Positions 7,656 to 15,324 of a stretch of DNA of 37,166 bases are shown piece after piece; position 1 is the first letter of the stretch; every line of letters starts with the position of its first letter. The stretch lies in contig LFFE01000002.1 of NCBI GenBank assembly GCA_001510385.1, positions 1 to 37,166 of the forward strand, written 5' to 3'. The stretch comes from Actinobacteria bacterium casp-actino5. GTDB taxonomy: Bacteria > Actinomycetota > Acidimicrobiia > Acidimicrobiales > Ilumatobacteraceae. Made by a program: the position numbers and the translations under genes. The notes below the pieces were generated by a model that was given only the letters and a program-made list of their open reading frames with translations, had not been told where the DNA came from and made no database searches.

Positions 7656-8835
7656 GCATCTGGCCGGAGTTGAATGGCCGGGCTCCAGCGACATACGAAA
7701 TTGATGCAGCGAGCAGGACTGCAGCTAGGTAACTGATCCCGACCACTCCCGACATCTCGACAAGGATCGGTACCGCCGCACCTGCAACCCAACCGAATTG
7801 AAACCTGGTCTCGAACCATGCAAACGTCGCTGCTCGACTGCGCTCAGAGCCGTCCCGTTGAACGATCGATTCAAAGGCAAGCCGTCCGATGCTGCTCGAA
7901 AAATTGACGAGGATGGACAACACCACGCCCATCGCATAACCCCCAATAAATACAGCTCCTCCTGCTGCGACTGCAGGTACAGCAAGTGAGGCAGCAAGCA
8001 TCTTTTCGACATTGATTCGGCGCCGCAGCCACGGACCAACCGTGTTTCCAACAAACGGGGCAAGCGCGCCGAGGCCCACAGCAGCGGCAAGCCAAAGCTG
8101 CGGTGCTGCGGTCGCTCTGAACCACAGCGCAACCTGGAAAAGAGTGAATCCTTGGGCGAAGCGGAGCACCGTCATTGCTATCCACCCAACATGAACATCA
8201 GTACTCTTTTCACCACTGTCCGATAGCGACTCACTCACTGATTGACTCGATTGCGATCGGGGCAAGCGGGTTGCGAGAAATGCTGCTGCAACGAAAAACA
8301 CTGCACCATAAAACAAGGTGGCTCCAGTACCAAGTATCTGCTGGATCACTGCAGCAGGAATCACTGCTGCAGCCCCTGTCAGAGTCGCGATGCGGCCTAG
8401 TTTCGAATTTGCCTCAACGAGATCGCTTGCGTCTCGCACAACCGACGGAACAATCGCTTGTTTTGTCACCGCATAGGTTTTCTGAAGCACCAGCGCCGCA
8501 AATACAAAAGGGAAGAGTGCAAGTCCGTTAGCGGTGAAGATCATCCCCACCTGCACTGCTACTCGAGCAAGACTAAGTCCGATAACCATCGCCCGGCGTC
8601 CGCCTCGTAGCCGGTCGATTATCGGTCCCAATTTCGCGTTGACCATCAGAAATGGTGCGAATCCAACAAGTAAAAACGCAAGAAGTCGCGATCGTGCTGC
8701 ATCGAGATCGACATCGAAAAAGAACGAATCAGCAAGAGCAACCACCATCGAGGCTTCCCCCGCAGTCATGACTGCGTGCGTGATTGCTAACGAATGAAAT
8801 CGGCCTTGCCGCCGTTGCTCGGGCACAGCGAACAT
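7642..8835 (-). CDS. MFS transporter
   Basis: This 397-residue polytopic membrane protein has about 12 hydrophobic segments in two halves around a hydrophilic loop near residues 195-215 (PRSQSSQSVSESLSDSGEKS). Between the second and third helices, GPIIDRLRGGRRAMV is a good match to the loop 2-3 motif (GxxxDRxGRR) of the major facilitator superfamily. The substrate is unknown. The ATG at 8835 has no clear ribosome site and lies 19 bases after the stop of the response-regulator fragment, so the two may be co-transcribed from upstream. The 3' end overlaps the metallopeptidase-like gene convergently. Confidence 0.82.
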   Translation of the reverse strand: MFAVPEQRRQGRFHSLAITHAVMTAGEASMVVALADSFFFDVDLDAARSRLLAFLLVGFAPFLMVNAKLGPIIDRLRGGRRAMVIGLSLARVAVQVGMIFTANGLALFPFVFAALVLQKTYAVTKQAIVPSVVRDASDLVEANSKLGRIATLTGAAAVIPAAVIQQILGTGATLFYGAVFFVAAAFLATRLPRSQSSQSVSESLSDSGEKSTDVHVGWIAMTVLRFAQGFTLFQVALWFRATAAPQLWLAAAVGLGALAPFVGNTVGPWLRRRINVEKMLAASLAVPAVAAGGAVFIGGYAMGVVLSILVNFSSSIGRLAFESIVQRDGSERSRAATFAWFETRFQFGWVAGAAVPILVEMSGVVGISYLAAVLLAASISYVAGARPFNSGQMLTTR

Positions 8836-8854
8836 CGTAGACAGCGTCTGCTGG

Positions 8855-9064
8855 TTAGCCGGTCTGACGTTCGAATTTGTAGCCGACTCCTCGAACAGTC
8901 ACGATCCGGCTGGGGAGCGTTGGGTCAGGCTCAATTTTTGCTCGAATTCGTTTGACGTGGACATCAAGGGTTTTTGTGTCGCCGAAATAATCCGAACCCC
9001 ACACTCGATCAATGAGGAGTTCGCGGGTCATCACGCGACCAACATTGGTCATTAACAGACGCAA
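8855..9064 (-). CDS. OmpR/PhoB-type winged-helix DNA-binding domain, receiver domain missing
   Basis: The 69 residues are the C-terminal part of a PhoP/RegX3-like response regulator. NVGRVMTRELLIDRVWG gives the helix before the recognition helix, DTKTLDVHVKRIRAKIE the recognition helix, and IVTVRGVGYKFE the wing. No receiver domain can be encoded upstream, because ppk ends only 56 bases before. In-frame reading upstream of the TTG gives CSPEVHLEPA, which looks like the first strands of the same domain with about four residues lost compared with the usual EVHLxxxEFxLLRLLM. So this is either a truncated gene (deletion or assembly join) or a small stand-alone binding protein. TTG 9064 is the upstream start; ATG 9052 is the other candidate. 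Neither has a ribosome site. Confidence 0.6.
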   Translation of the reverse strand: MRLLMTNVGRVMTRELLIDRVWGSDYFGDTKTLDVHVKRIRAKIEPDPTLPSRIVTVRGVGYKFERQTG

Positions 9065-9071
9065 GGCCGGT

Positions 9072-9093
9072 TCAAGGTGAACTTCAGGTGAAC
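9072..9093 (-). promoter_or_regulatory. PHO-box-like direct repeat
   Basis: On the minus strand GTTCACCTGAA is followed directly by GTTCACCTTGA: two copies of GTTCACCT with an 11-base period. That is the direct-repeat unit bound by PhoP in Streptomyces, and close to RegX3 sites. It lies 28 bases after the ppk stop and points toward the winged-helix fragment. No TAnnnT box at a usable distance follows, so it may be a relic or coincide with coding sequence. Confidence 0.5.
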
Positions 9094-9120
9094 AGACCCT
9101 TGCTGAATGCGATGATGTCT

Positions 9121-11160
9121 TCAGCGAGGACGCTGGCGATCAGATGCCCACTGATACAAATCATATTGGGCATCGCCCGCCCCCCCGGCGCGTTGCCAGG
9201 TTCCATCAGACTCTTGCTTCCAGTGCATGATCTCGTCTGAAAGGTCAAACGCAATCACCTGGTCAAGCCACTCTCGATGCTTTGGATGCTGAATCGGAAC
9301 CAAGACTTCAACTCGGCGCTCAAGGTTGCGCGGCATGAGATCGGCTGAGCCGATGAGATAAAGCGGGCCCCCATCGTCGCCACCATGTTCAAATCGGTAA
9401 ATCCGGCTGTGCTCTAGGTAGCGGCCGAGAATACTTCGAGCCTTGATGTTCTCACTCAGCCCTGCTAACCCCGGCCGAATACACGAGATCCCTCTTACGA
9501 TGAGGTCAATCTTCACCCCAGCCTGACCGGCCCGATACAGCGCATCAATCATCACCGGGTCAGCAAGAGAATTGCATTTCAAGGTGATTGCGCCTTCGGC
9601 GCCACACTCAATTTCACGTTCAATCAGGTCAATGAGTTGTGGACGCAAACCTTCCGGAGCCACCAGCAACGTTGTGTAGTCGTTATTCCGGCTGAACCCA
9701 GTGAGATGGTTGAATAACTGAACGACGTCATCACCAATCGCATCATCACTCGTGATGTAACCAATATCTTCATACACGCGAGCAGTGTTCGAGTTGTAGT
9801 TGCCAGTACCGATATGGCAGTACCGACGCAGCCGTTCGCCATCGTCTCGAACAACAAGTACAACCTTTGAATGTGTCTTTAAGCCGACCATTCCATAGGC
9901 AACATGAACACCGGCTCGCTCGAGGCGCCTCGCCCACACCACGTTGTTTTCTTCATCGAAGCGAGCCTTAATTTCAATGAGAACGGCAACCTGCACGCCG
10001 CGTTCTGCCGCTCGAATCAGGCTCCTCAAAATCGGGCTGTCACCACCGGCACGGTACAACGTCATCTTGATCGTCTGCACCGAAGGGTCATCCGCCGCTT
10101 GGGCGATGAACGCCTCCACACTGCTCGCAAAACTCTCGTAGGGATGGTGCAGCAGTAAGGCGCGATCATCGACGACATCGAACAACGATCGTTCAGCCTC
10201 CTCGGCAGCATTGATTCGTCCAGCCGTCACAGGGACCCAAGGGCGGAACTTTAGATCTGGCCGGTCGAGATCGGTAAGTTGACTGAGGCAGGTCAAATCG
10301 AGAAACGTCGCATGGGTTGTCACATTTCGTGGATCAATCTCAAGCTCGCGAACGAGTAGCCGAAGGATTTCCTCGCTGACCGAACGGTGAACCTCGAGGC
10401 GCACCGGACGATTAAATCGACGACGACGCAGTTCAACCTCGACCGCTTGAAGAAGATCGTCTGCTTCGTCCTCTTCGAGTGCAAGATCGGCTTTCCGGGT
10501 GACTCGAAACGTCGCCCAATCTTCCACCACCATTCCAAGGAACAGACGGTGAAGGTGTGCTGCAATAAGTTCCTCTGAAGTGATGAACCGGCCGTCACCA
10601 ATCGCAATCAAACGAGGGAACACATTCGGAATCTTTAACCGCACAAAACGTCGCTCACCTGTTGCAGGGTCAGCCACCGTTGCAGCAACTGACAGGGCGA
10701 GATTCGAAATGTATGGGAATGGATGACCAGGGTCAACGACGAGCGGTGTAAGCACCGGGTGCACCCGAGATTCGTAAAACTCTGTCATCCGATCGCGGGT
10801 CGGCTGGTCAAGTTCTTTCCACTGAAGAATCGAAATGCCGTTTGCAGTCAACTCAGGAAGTAGAACCTCTCGAACAAGCGTCTCTTGGGTGTGAACGAAT
10901 GCTGAAACACGTTCGCCAATGGCCTCAACCTGTTGCACGGCAGTGCGACCATCTGGGGTGGTCTCATCAACACCGGCAGCAATCTGGTCACGAAGTGCAG
11001 CGACGCGAACCTGAAAAAATTCGTCAAGATTTGCCGAGGCGATCGCGGCGAAGCGCACTCGTTCAAGAAGCGGAACTGCCTGGTCTAACGCGAGATCCAT
11101 CACCCGCTCGTTGAAGTCGAGCCAGCTCAACTCGCGGTTGAGAAAACGGCTCTCCTCCAT
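9121..11160 (-). CDS. ppk: polyphosphate kinase 1
   Basis: The 679-residue PPK1 reversibly transfers the terminal phosphate of ATP to polyphosphate. It opens with RFLNRELSWLDFNERV, the usual N-terminal domain start, and carries MTLYRAGGDSPI, the KARFDEENN segment, THSKVVLV, and the first active-site loop RYCHIGTGNYN with His449, matching the phosphorylated His435 of E. coli. SRIYRFEHGG and SADLMPRNLERRVE complete the second phospholipase-D-like domain. All key parts are present and the length is normal. ATG 11160 follows the upstream small gene by five bases, with no ribosome site, so the two are probably coupled. A PHO-box-like repeat lies just after its stop. Confidence 0.96.
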   Translation of the reverse strand: MEESRFLNRELSWLDFNERVMDLALDQAVPLLERVRFAAIASANLDEFFQVRVAALRDQIAAGVDETTPDGRTAVQQVEAIGERVSAFVHTQETLVREVLLPELTANGISILQWKELDQPTRDRMTEFYESRVHPVLTPLVVDPGHPFPYISNLALSVAATVADPATGERRFVRLKIPNVFPRLIAIGDGRFITSEELIAAHLHRLFLGMVVEDWATFRVTRKADLALEEDEADDLLQAVEVELRRRRFNRPVRLEVHRSVSEEILRLLVRELEIDPRNVTTHATFLDLTCLSQLTDLDRPDLKFRPWVPVTAGRINAAEEAERSLFDVVDDRALLLHHPYESFASSVEAFIAQAADDPSVQTIKMTLYRAGGDSPILRSLIRAAERGVQVAVLIEIKARFDEENNVVWARRLERAGVHVAYGMVGLKTHSKVVLVVRDDGERLRRYCHIGTGNYNSNTARVYEDIGYITSDDAIGDDVVQLFNHLTGFSRNNDYTTLLVAPEGLRPQLIDLIEREIECGAEGAITLKCNSLADPVMIDALYRAGQAGVKIDLIVRGISCIRPGLAGLSENIKARSILGRYLEHSRIYRFEHGGDDGGPLYLIGSADLMPRNLERRVEVLVPIQHPKHREWLDQVIAFDLSDEIMHWKQESDGTWQRAGGAGDAQYDLYQWASDRQRPR

Positions 11161-11165
11161 GATGT

Positions 11166-11438
11166 TCAGCTTTCGTACTCGTCCTCAGGGTGTCCGAGGT
11201 CCCACTCGAGTGAGATGAGTTCACGCTCAGCATCACGATTGATGCGCTCGCGATTACGTCGGAACTGAGGATCGTTTTCAGTGAGTAACACGAGTCGGGC
11301 TAACGCACGAGCCCGAAAGTAGTCAAGCAACTTCGAGTCACCCCAATCGGCGTACACCTCCCAATGAGGTGCAACAGGGCCTTGGTACACAATTCGAGCG
11401 TGGGCCTTTGGCGCAAGATCTTCTACGAGGTCACTCAT
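11166..11438 (-). CDS. small conserved-looking protein upstream of ppk
   Basis: This 90-residue acidic, soluble protein has no signal peptide or membrane segment. It contains VYQGPVAPHWEVYADWGDS, a predicted helix (LLDYFRARALARLVLLT), and a charged tail rich in Arg and Glu (RRNRERINRDAERELISLEWD). I do not recognise the family. It ends five bases before the ppk start, so a link with polyphosphate metabolism is plausible by position only. ATG 11438 is preferred over the in-frame ATG 11450, because that upstream codon lies inside a perfect -10 hexamer, TATGAT, seven bases ahead of 11438. Confidence 0.62.
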   Translation of the reverse strand: MSDLVEDLAPKAHARIVYQGPVAPHWEVYADWGDSKLLDYFRARALARLVLLTENDPQFRRNRERINRDAERELISLEWDLGHPEDEYES

Positions 11439-11445
11439 CTGTTGG

Positions 11446-11451
11446 ATCATA
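11446..11451 (-). promoter_or_regulatory. -10 element (TATGAT) of the small gene - ppk unit
   Basis: TATGAT on the minus strand differs from TATAAT at one base and ends seven bases before ATG 11438. No convincing -35 box is seen. Confidence 0.5.
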
Positions 11452-11630
11452 TCTGTGTTGCACCAAAGTTCTGCCGTGGAAGATGAGTGAGGTGGCGGGA
11501 ACCCATGGGCACTGCGGGACGTCTAACGAGATAACTCTCTCAGATCGTGATGCCACCACCGACAATCTCGACATCGATGTCACAAAAACGTAAGAAAAAG
11601 GTAGGAAAACAATAGATACCCACGAAACAC

Positions 11631-11659
11631 TGGACTTAATATTACGAAAGTGTTACTAT
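11631..11659 (+). promoter_or_regulatory. promoter of the first whiB gene
   Basis: TGGACT (11631-11636) and TACTAT (11654-11659) are separated by 17 bases and each matches the consensus at four or more positions. The stretch around them is AT-rich compared with its surroundings. A leader of about 32 bases then reaches the strong ribosome site AAGGAGG (11688-11694). The rest of 11452-11630 holds no gene I can support. Confidence 0.5.
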
Positions 11660-11697
11660 CTGGAAATGTTCACCATCACATCTCATAAGGAGGATCG

Positions 11698-11997
11698 ATG
11701 AAGAACACCCCCACAGACATACATGGTCGCATCACTATTCATGACCCCGAATCGGTCACGGCATGGATGTCAGACGGCAAATGTCGCATCCATCCGCCTG
11801 CTGTCTTCTTCCCCAGCGATGGGGCAGGTGTTGAGCGTGCCCAAGCGATCTGCAATCGGTGCCCAGTCGCTGAGCGCTGCCTGGACTACGCCCTTGAATT
11901 CCGAATCGAACACGGTGTGTGGGGGGGCGCAAGTGAGCGCGAGCGACGCAGAATCCTGCGCCGCAGAAAACTAGATATCGCAGTAGCGGAAACCTAA
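11698..11997 (+). CDS. WhiB-family iron-sulfur transcription regulator (first copy)
   Basis: The 99 residues have the full WhiB plan: Cys29, Cys52-x-x-Cys55 and Cys61 to hold a [4Fe-4S] cluster, the GVWGG turn (residues 73-77), and a basic C-terminal tail RERRRILRRR for DNA contact. WhiB proteins act with the principal sigma factor and sense redox state or nitric oxide. Unlike most genes here, it has a long leader and a near-perfect ribosome site, AAGGAGG, four bases from ATG. The N-terminus lacks the Trp-Gln-Asp start of the WhiB1/2 type, and I cannot assign a numbered subfamily. It converges with tatA. Confidence 0.93.
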   Translation: MKNTPTDIHGRITIHDPESVTAWMSDGKCRIHPPAVFFPSDGAGVERAQAICNRCPVAERCLDYALEFRIEHGVWGGASERERRRILRRRKLDIAVAET

Positions 11998-12017
11998 AGC
12001 AACAGACCGAATAACGG

Positions 12018-12188
12018 CTATTTAGAGGACTCGTCCTCTGACTCAGCCTCTTTATTCGCCTCAGCAAAACCCTTCTTCAGTTCATGCTGTGCTCGACCGA
12101 GATTTCGCGCCATCTTAGGAAGTTGTGAGCCACCAAAAATGAGCAACACAACCAAGAGAACGATGAACCATTCAGCACCACTAGGCAT
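12018..12188 (-). CDS. tatA: Sec-independent (twin-arginine) translocase subunit TatA
   Basis: This 56-residue gene is short and easy to miss. The protein has an N-terminal membrane helix (EWFIVLLVVLLIFGGSQLPK), the FG-x-x-x-LP hinge, an amphipathic helix MARNLGRAQHELKKGF, and an acidic Glu/Ser tail. That is the TatA/E layout; TatA oligomers form the pore through which folded twin-arginine proteins cross the membrane. tatC and tatB are not in the window. ATG 12188 has TAGGAT six bases upstream, which reads as a -10 box and also contains an AGGA. It lies between two whiB genes. Confidence 0.88.
   Translation of the reverse strand: MPSGAEWFIVLLVVLLIFGGSQLPKMARNLGRAQHELKKGFAEANKEAESEDESSK
12024..12039. 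terminator. inverted repeat in the tatA 3' end, possible shared terminator
   Basis: AGAGGAC and GTCCTCT are perfect complements around a two-base centre, 27 bases beyond the first whiB stop and inside the last codons of tatA. There is no U-run on either side, so termination is only a possibility. Confidence 0.25.
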
Positions 12189-12194
12189 GGGAAT

Positions 12195-12200
12195 ATCCTA
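12195..12200 (-). promoter_or_regulatory. -10 element (TAGGAT) of tatA
   Basis: TAGGAT on the minus strand lies six bases before ATG 12188. The same bases could act as a weak AGGA ribosome site in a longer transcript. Confidence 0.38.
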
Positions 12201-12223
12201 CCGCTCTGCGTTCGTCGATTAAA

Positions 12224-12490
12224 TCAGGCGCCGACAATGCCACGAGCAGCTTGGGCTCTCTGGCGGCGAATACGCCGCCGTTCACGTTCAGATAGCCCGC
12301 CCCAAATACCGAATTTCTCGCCGTTCCTAAGGGCAAATTCAAGACAATCTTCGCGTACTACACATCCCCGGCATACCTCTTTCGCCTCACGGGTTGATGC
12401 ACCTCGTTCAGGGAAAAAGAGATCAGGGTCGACACCAAGGCAATTGGCATCATCTTGCCAATCCTCAGTTGGTCCGATCTGATCGTACAT
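12224..12490 (-). CDS. WhiB-family regulator, WhiB2/WhmD type
   Basis: This 88-residue protein carries Cys17, Cys40, Cys43 and Cys49 for the [4Fe-4S] cluster, FGIWGGLSERERRR (residues 60-73), and a basic tail. The WQDDANC start and LFFPERGASTREAKEVC resemble the WhiB2/WhmD group, linked in mycobacteria and Streptomyces to septation and sporulation (family knowledge). The role here is inferred. The ATG is preceded by AGGACGGAG, a fair ribosome site, three bases before it. The same-strand gap to tatA is 35 bases, so read-through into tatA is possible. Confidence 0.93.
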   Translation of the reverse strand: MYDQIGPTEDWQDDANCLGVDPDLFFPERGASTREAKEVCRGCVVREDCLEFALRNGEKFGIWGGLSERERRRIRRQRAQAARGIVGA

Positions 12491-12645
12491 GCGCGCTCCG
12501 TCCTACTTACTTGGGTGAAATCCCCGCGCGAAACGGTCACCCAACCCGCTACACGCTTGAAATTACATTGTTGTTATTCTCTCACAGCACGCTATCGGAA
12601 CGCAAGTGGCTAATCCTCAGTGGAGAATCTATTGAAAATAGGGAC

Positions 12646-14652
12646 TTAACCAGCGCGGCGGCGGGTCACGCGCTCACGACGCTCAATAAAATCTTCAAGG
12701 ACGTAGCCGCCCAACTCATCATTCGTTGTATGAAACGCGCGCCCACCATTCATCTTGGTCAATTGGCTAATAAACCGGTCAAGCGATGCGGTGGCATCTA
12801 GCACAAAAGTATTGATACGAATTCCGTCCCGAGTGCACCGAAGTACCTCTTTTAAAGTGACTTCAAGCGTCTCTGGTGCCGGCGGATAATCAAAAAAGAC
12901 GTCACCACGAGAGGTGATGTGAGCCGTCGGTTCTCCATCGGTCACCATGATGATCTGCTTCGTCCCGTGCTCTCTAGCAAGCATCTTGCGAGCCAATGTG
13001 AATCCGTGGTGCATATTTGTCCCGTAGACGTAATCCCACGACACCTCGGGAAGTTGAGCTGCGGTGATCTCACGTGCCGTTTCGGAGAACCCCACCAACC
13101 CAATGAAGTCGTGCGGAAAGCGTGAAGTGATGAGCGAGTGAAGTGCCAACGCCATCTTCTTTGCCGGCAGGAAGTTACCCCGCATCGGCATCGACATCGA
13201 GAGGTCTACCATCAACACCGTTGCAGCTCTCGTGAGATGTTCGGTCCGCTCTACCTCAAAATCATCAGGCGATAAGCGAACCGGCGTGCCACTCCCCTGC
13301 CGCGCAATCGCATTCCTGATTGTCTGGTGGAGATCCAGTCGGAACGGATCGCCAAATTCGTACGGTTTGGTGTCATACGCCGACTCATGTCCTTGTCCAA
13401 TCGCCGACATCTGATGTTGACCGCTGCGATCCTGACGAAGGCTCGAGAACAGGTCGCGAAGTGCATTTGAACCAAGGGTCTTTAACCCTCGAGGAGTGAG
13501 TTCGAGACGACCTTCAACACGGTCGACAAGCCCAGCCTCGATGAGCTCGTTGGTCAGCCTCGATAATTGCTCGAGAGCAGACGCTGCATCATCGCCAAGA
13601 GTTTCGCGAATTTTGTCCGGATCTATTTCGGCAAGGTCTGCAGGTGAAGTCGCGGCGTCAAGCATTCCCTCGAGTTCATCAAGTCGACCCATTTCTGCCA
13701 TTGCATCAAGGGCTTGCGACATTGACATCGGGTTGTCGCCTGTCATCTCATACGACGACTCCGCGTTGAACGAACCAAATTGAGCTTGAAGCGATGAGGA
13801 CAGTTGCTCCATTTGCCACTGCAAATCCATGTCATCCATGAACTGTTGTGAGAGCCTCGCAAGCTGTTCGCGCTGCTCTGGGCTCATTGAGTTCATCATC
13901 GCTTGCATCGCCGCCATTCGGCGAGCAATTGACTCAAGGAGCTCATCAAGCGTTTCAGGATTGTCGGGAAACATGTCGCCGTACTCGTCCATGAACTCGA
14001 CGAATCCAGGATCTTCGCCTCGGTCACGCTTCGCAATCATTTCATTGAGCGCGGACAGCATTTCTTTGGCTCGTTGAACGTCATCTGGGGTGACAGATTC
14101 CATGCCCTCTGAGACCTGATCGACAATCTGTTGCATCATCTCCGATCTCAGTCGGTCCGAAAGTTCCTCGAAGCGACGTGAGGCCTCAGAGGACTCAAAG
14201 TTGTAGCTCTGCAGGCTCTGCATACGACCTGCGAGATCATCAGGTAGAAGATCCAACCGCATCTGACGCTCATCAGCCGCTGCATTGGCGTTATCGGCCC
14301 TACGCTCATCGCCACTACGAACAGCGTTATCTCGGGCCTGCTCAATGGCATGCCGCTCCTCGTCGAGAATGTCAGCCAACTCGCGCGCTGCCTCTGCGAG
14401 CGACCCATCCAGCTCTCCGGATTCGCTGATTTCTTCGCGTCGATCCCGAATACGATCTCGCAACTCACCGAGACCTGGCATCTGACGGCCATCAGGGGTT
14501 CGTAGCCCCCGCTCCATAATCCGCCGAAGGGCCGCTTCTACGTCGCCATGGTGAATGACCTCATCGGTGATCTGCTCCATGAGCACGTCGGCGTCAACAT
14601 CAAACCCGCGCTGGGAACCGTCCCACCGCGAATAGACAAACCTCCGCGCCAT
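12646..14652 (-). CDS. VWA-domain protein, partner of the MoxR ATPase
   Basis: The 668-residue cytoplasmic protein has a long charged, helical, Met/Gln-rich N-terminal part (to about residue 340), a winged-helix-like piece (LTNELIEAGLVDRVEGRLELTPRGL, about 366-390, split here by convention) and a C-terminal von Willebrand A domain from about 475. The metal site is complete: Asp483, Ser485 and Ser487 (DLSMS), Thr545 and Asp572 (TDGEPT). From memory, size and layout match M. tuberculosis Rv0959, which neighbours the MoxR-like Rv0958. Such pairs act as chaperone-like machines that activate or insert cofactors into other complexes. ATG 14652 has TACGGT six bases upstream, so it has its own promoter although the MoxR gene is nearby on the same strand. 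Confidence 0.88.
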   Translation of the reverse strand: MARRFVYSRWDGSQRGFDVDADVLMEQITDEVIHHGDVEAALRRIMERGLRTPDGRQMPGLGELRDRIRDRREEISESGELDGSLAEAARELADILDEERHAIEQARDNAVRSGDERRADNANAAADERQMRLDLLPDDLAGRMQSLQSYNFESSEASRRFEELSDRLRSEMMQQIVDQVSEGMESVTPDDVQRAKEMLSALNEMIAKRDRGEDPGFVEFMDEYGDMFPDNPETLDELLESIARRMAAMQAMMNSMSPEQREQLARLSQQFMDDMDLQWQMEQLSSSLQAQFGSFNAESSYEMTGDNPMSMSQALDAMAEMGRLDELEGMLDAATSPADLAEIDPDKIRETLGDDAASALEQLSRLTNELIEAGLVDRVEGRLELTPRGLKTLGSNALRDLFSSLRQDRSGQHQMSAIGQGHESAYDTKPYEFGDPFRLDLHQTIRNAIARQGSGTPVRLSPDDFEVERTEHLTRAATVLMVDLSMSMPMRGNFLPAKKMALALHSLITSRFPHDFIGLVGFSETAREITAAQLPEVSWDYVYGTNMHHGFTLARKMLAREHGTKQIIMVTDGEPTAHITSRGDVFFDYPPAPETLEVTLKEVLRCTRDGIRINTFVLDATASLDRFISQLTKMNGGRAFHTTNDELGGYVLEDFIERRERVTRRRAG

Positions 14653-14658
14653 GCCTGC

Positions 14659-14664
14659 ACCGTA
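14659..14664 (-). promoter_or_regulatory. -10 element (TACGGT) of the VWA gene
   Basis: TACGGT on the minus strand ends six bases before ATG 14652, with no ribosome site between. It fits a leaderless start. Confidence 0.42.
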
Positions 14665-14714
14665 GTTCGATTATCCGAACTACATCCGATCGTGTCGACA
14701 TCGATTTAGGGCAA

Positions 14715-14720
14715 TAGTCT
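14715..14720 (+). promoter_or_regulatory. -10 element (TAGTCT) of the cyclase gene
   Basis: TAGTCT lies eight bases before ATG 14729. The same hexamer precedes deoD. Confidence 0.38.
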
Positions 14721-14728
14721 CATTAGCA

Positions 14729-15277
14729 ATGCGCGTCCCACGAACCTTCGTCTTCCTAGATCTCTCAGGATTTACGAATTACACGGCCGCGTACGGTGAC
14801 GACGCCGCAGGAAAGATCCTCGGCACATTCCGAACGGTTGTTCGCGAGGTTGCGTCCGAACGAGGTGTTCGTATCGCTAAGTGGCTCGGTGATGGCTGCA
14901 TGGTGGTTGCGGTCGACCAAGTCGGCGCAATTGAGTTCGTGATGGAAATTGAACGCCGGGCGACGAGAGTCTGCTCGCCGCTCACGCTTCGTGCCGGCAT
15001 CGCTACCGGGCACGCATTGCTCTTTGAAGGCGACGATTACATCGGATCGGCAGTCAACATGGCCTCGCGCCTCTGTGACCACGCAACTGGCTACGACGTA
15101 CTCATGCCTGCGTCAAATGCTGAAGGACTTCCCGAAGGCATCAGCGCAGAGCCCTATGGCAACGTCGAACTTCCTGGATTCCCAGGCGCCATCGAAGTTG
15201 TTCGACTTTCCGGAACCCCGGTTCGTGGCGACCGCAACGACACCGGCGAACTCTGGACTCGCACCCCGTTCGTCTAG
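14729..15277 (+). CDS. class III adenylate/guanylate cyclase, catalytic domain only
   Basis: The 182 residues form little more than one class III cyclase homology domain. Every residue expected for activity appears present: metal-binding Asp11 (FLDLSGFT) and Asp55 (WLGDG), Lys51 as the adenine-selecting lysine, Asp103 in GDDYIG, and the transition-state pair Asn110 and Arg114 in VNMASRL. It should make cAMP as a homodimer in the cytoplasm. There is no membrane anchor, HAMP or sensor domain, so control must be by expression or partners. It lies on the plus strand between the minus-strand VWA and MoxR genes and diverges from the VWA gene across 76 bases. The pattern of residues favours ATP over GTP. 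Confidence 0.9.
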   Translation: MRVPRTFVFLDLSGFTNYTAAYGDDAAGKILGTFRTVVREVASERGVRIAKWLGDGCMVVAVDQVGAIEFVMEIERRATRVCSPLTLRAGIATGHALLFEGDDYIGSAVNMASRLCDHATGYDVLMPASNAEGLPEGISAEPYGNVELPGFPGAIEVVRLSGTPVRGDRNDTGELWTRTPFV

Positions 15278-15324
15278 CGGAAAACCCTGCGCTCGCACTC
15301 AGACAAGGCGTGTGCGAAACAGAA

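Noticed and set aside
11668-11674. GTTCACC before the first whiB gene as a PHO box
   Set aside because: Only one unit is present; the bases 11 positions on do not repeat it.
12394-12801. Plus-strand frame between the second whiB and the VWA gene
   Set aside because: It is antisense to both genes at its ends and has no recognisable domain; the 155-base gap is better seen as the whiB promoter region.
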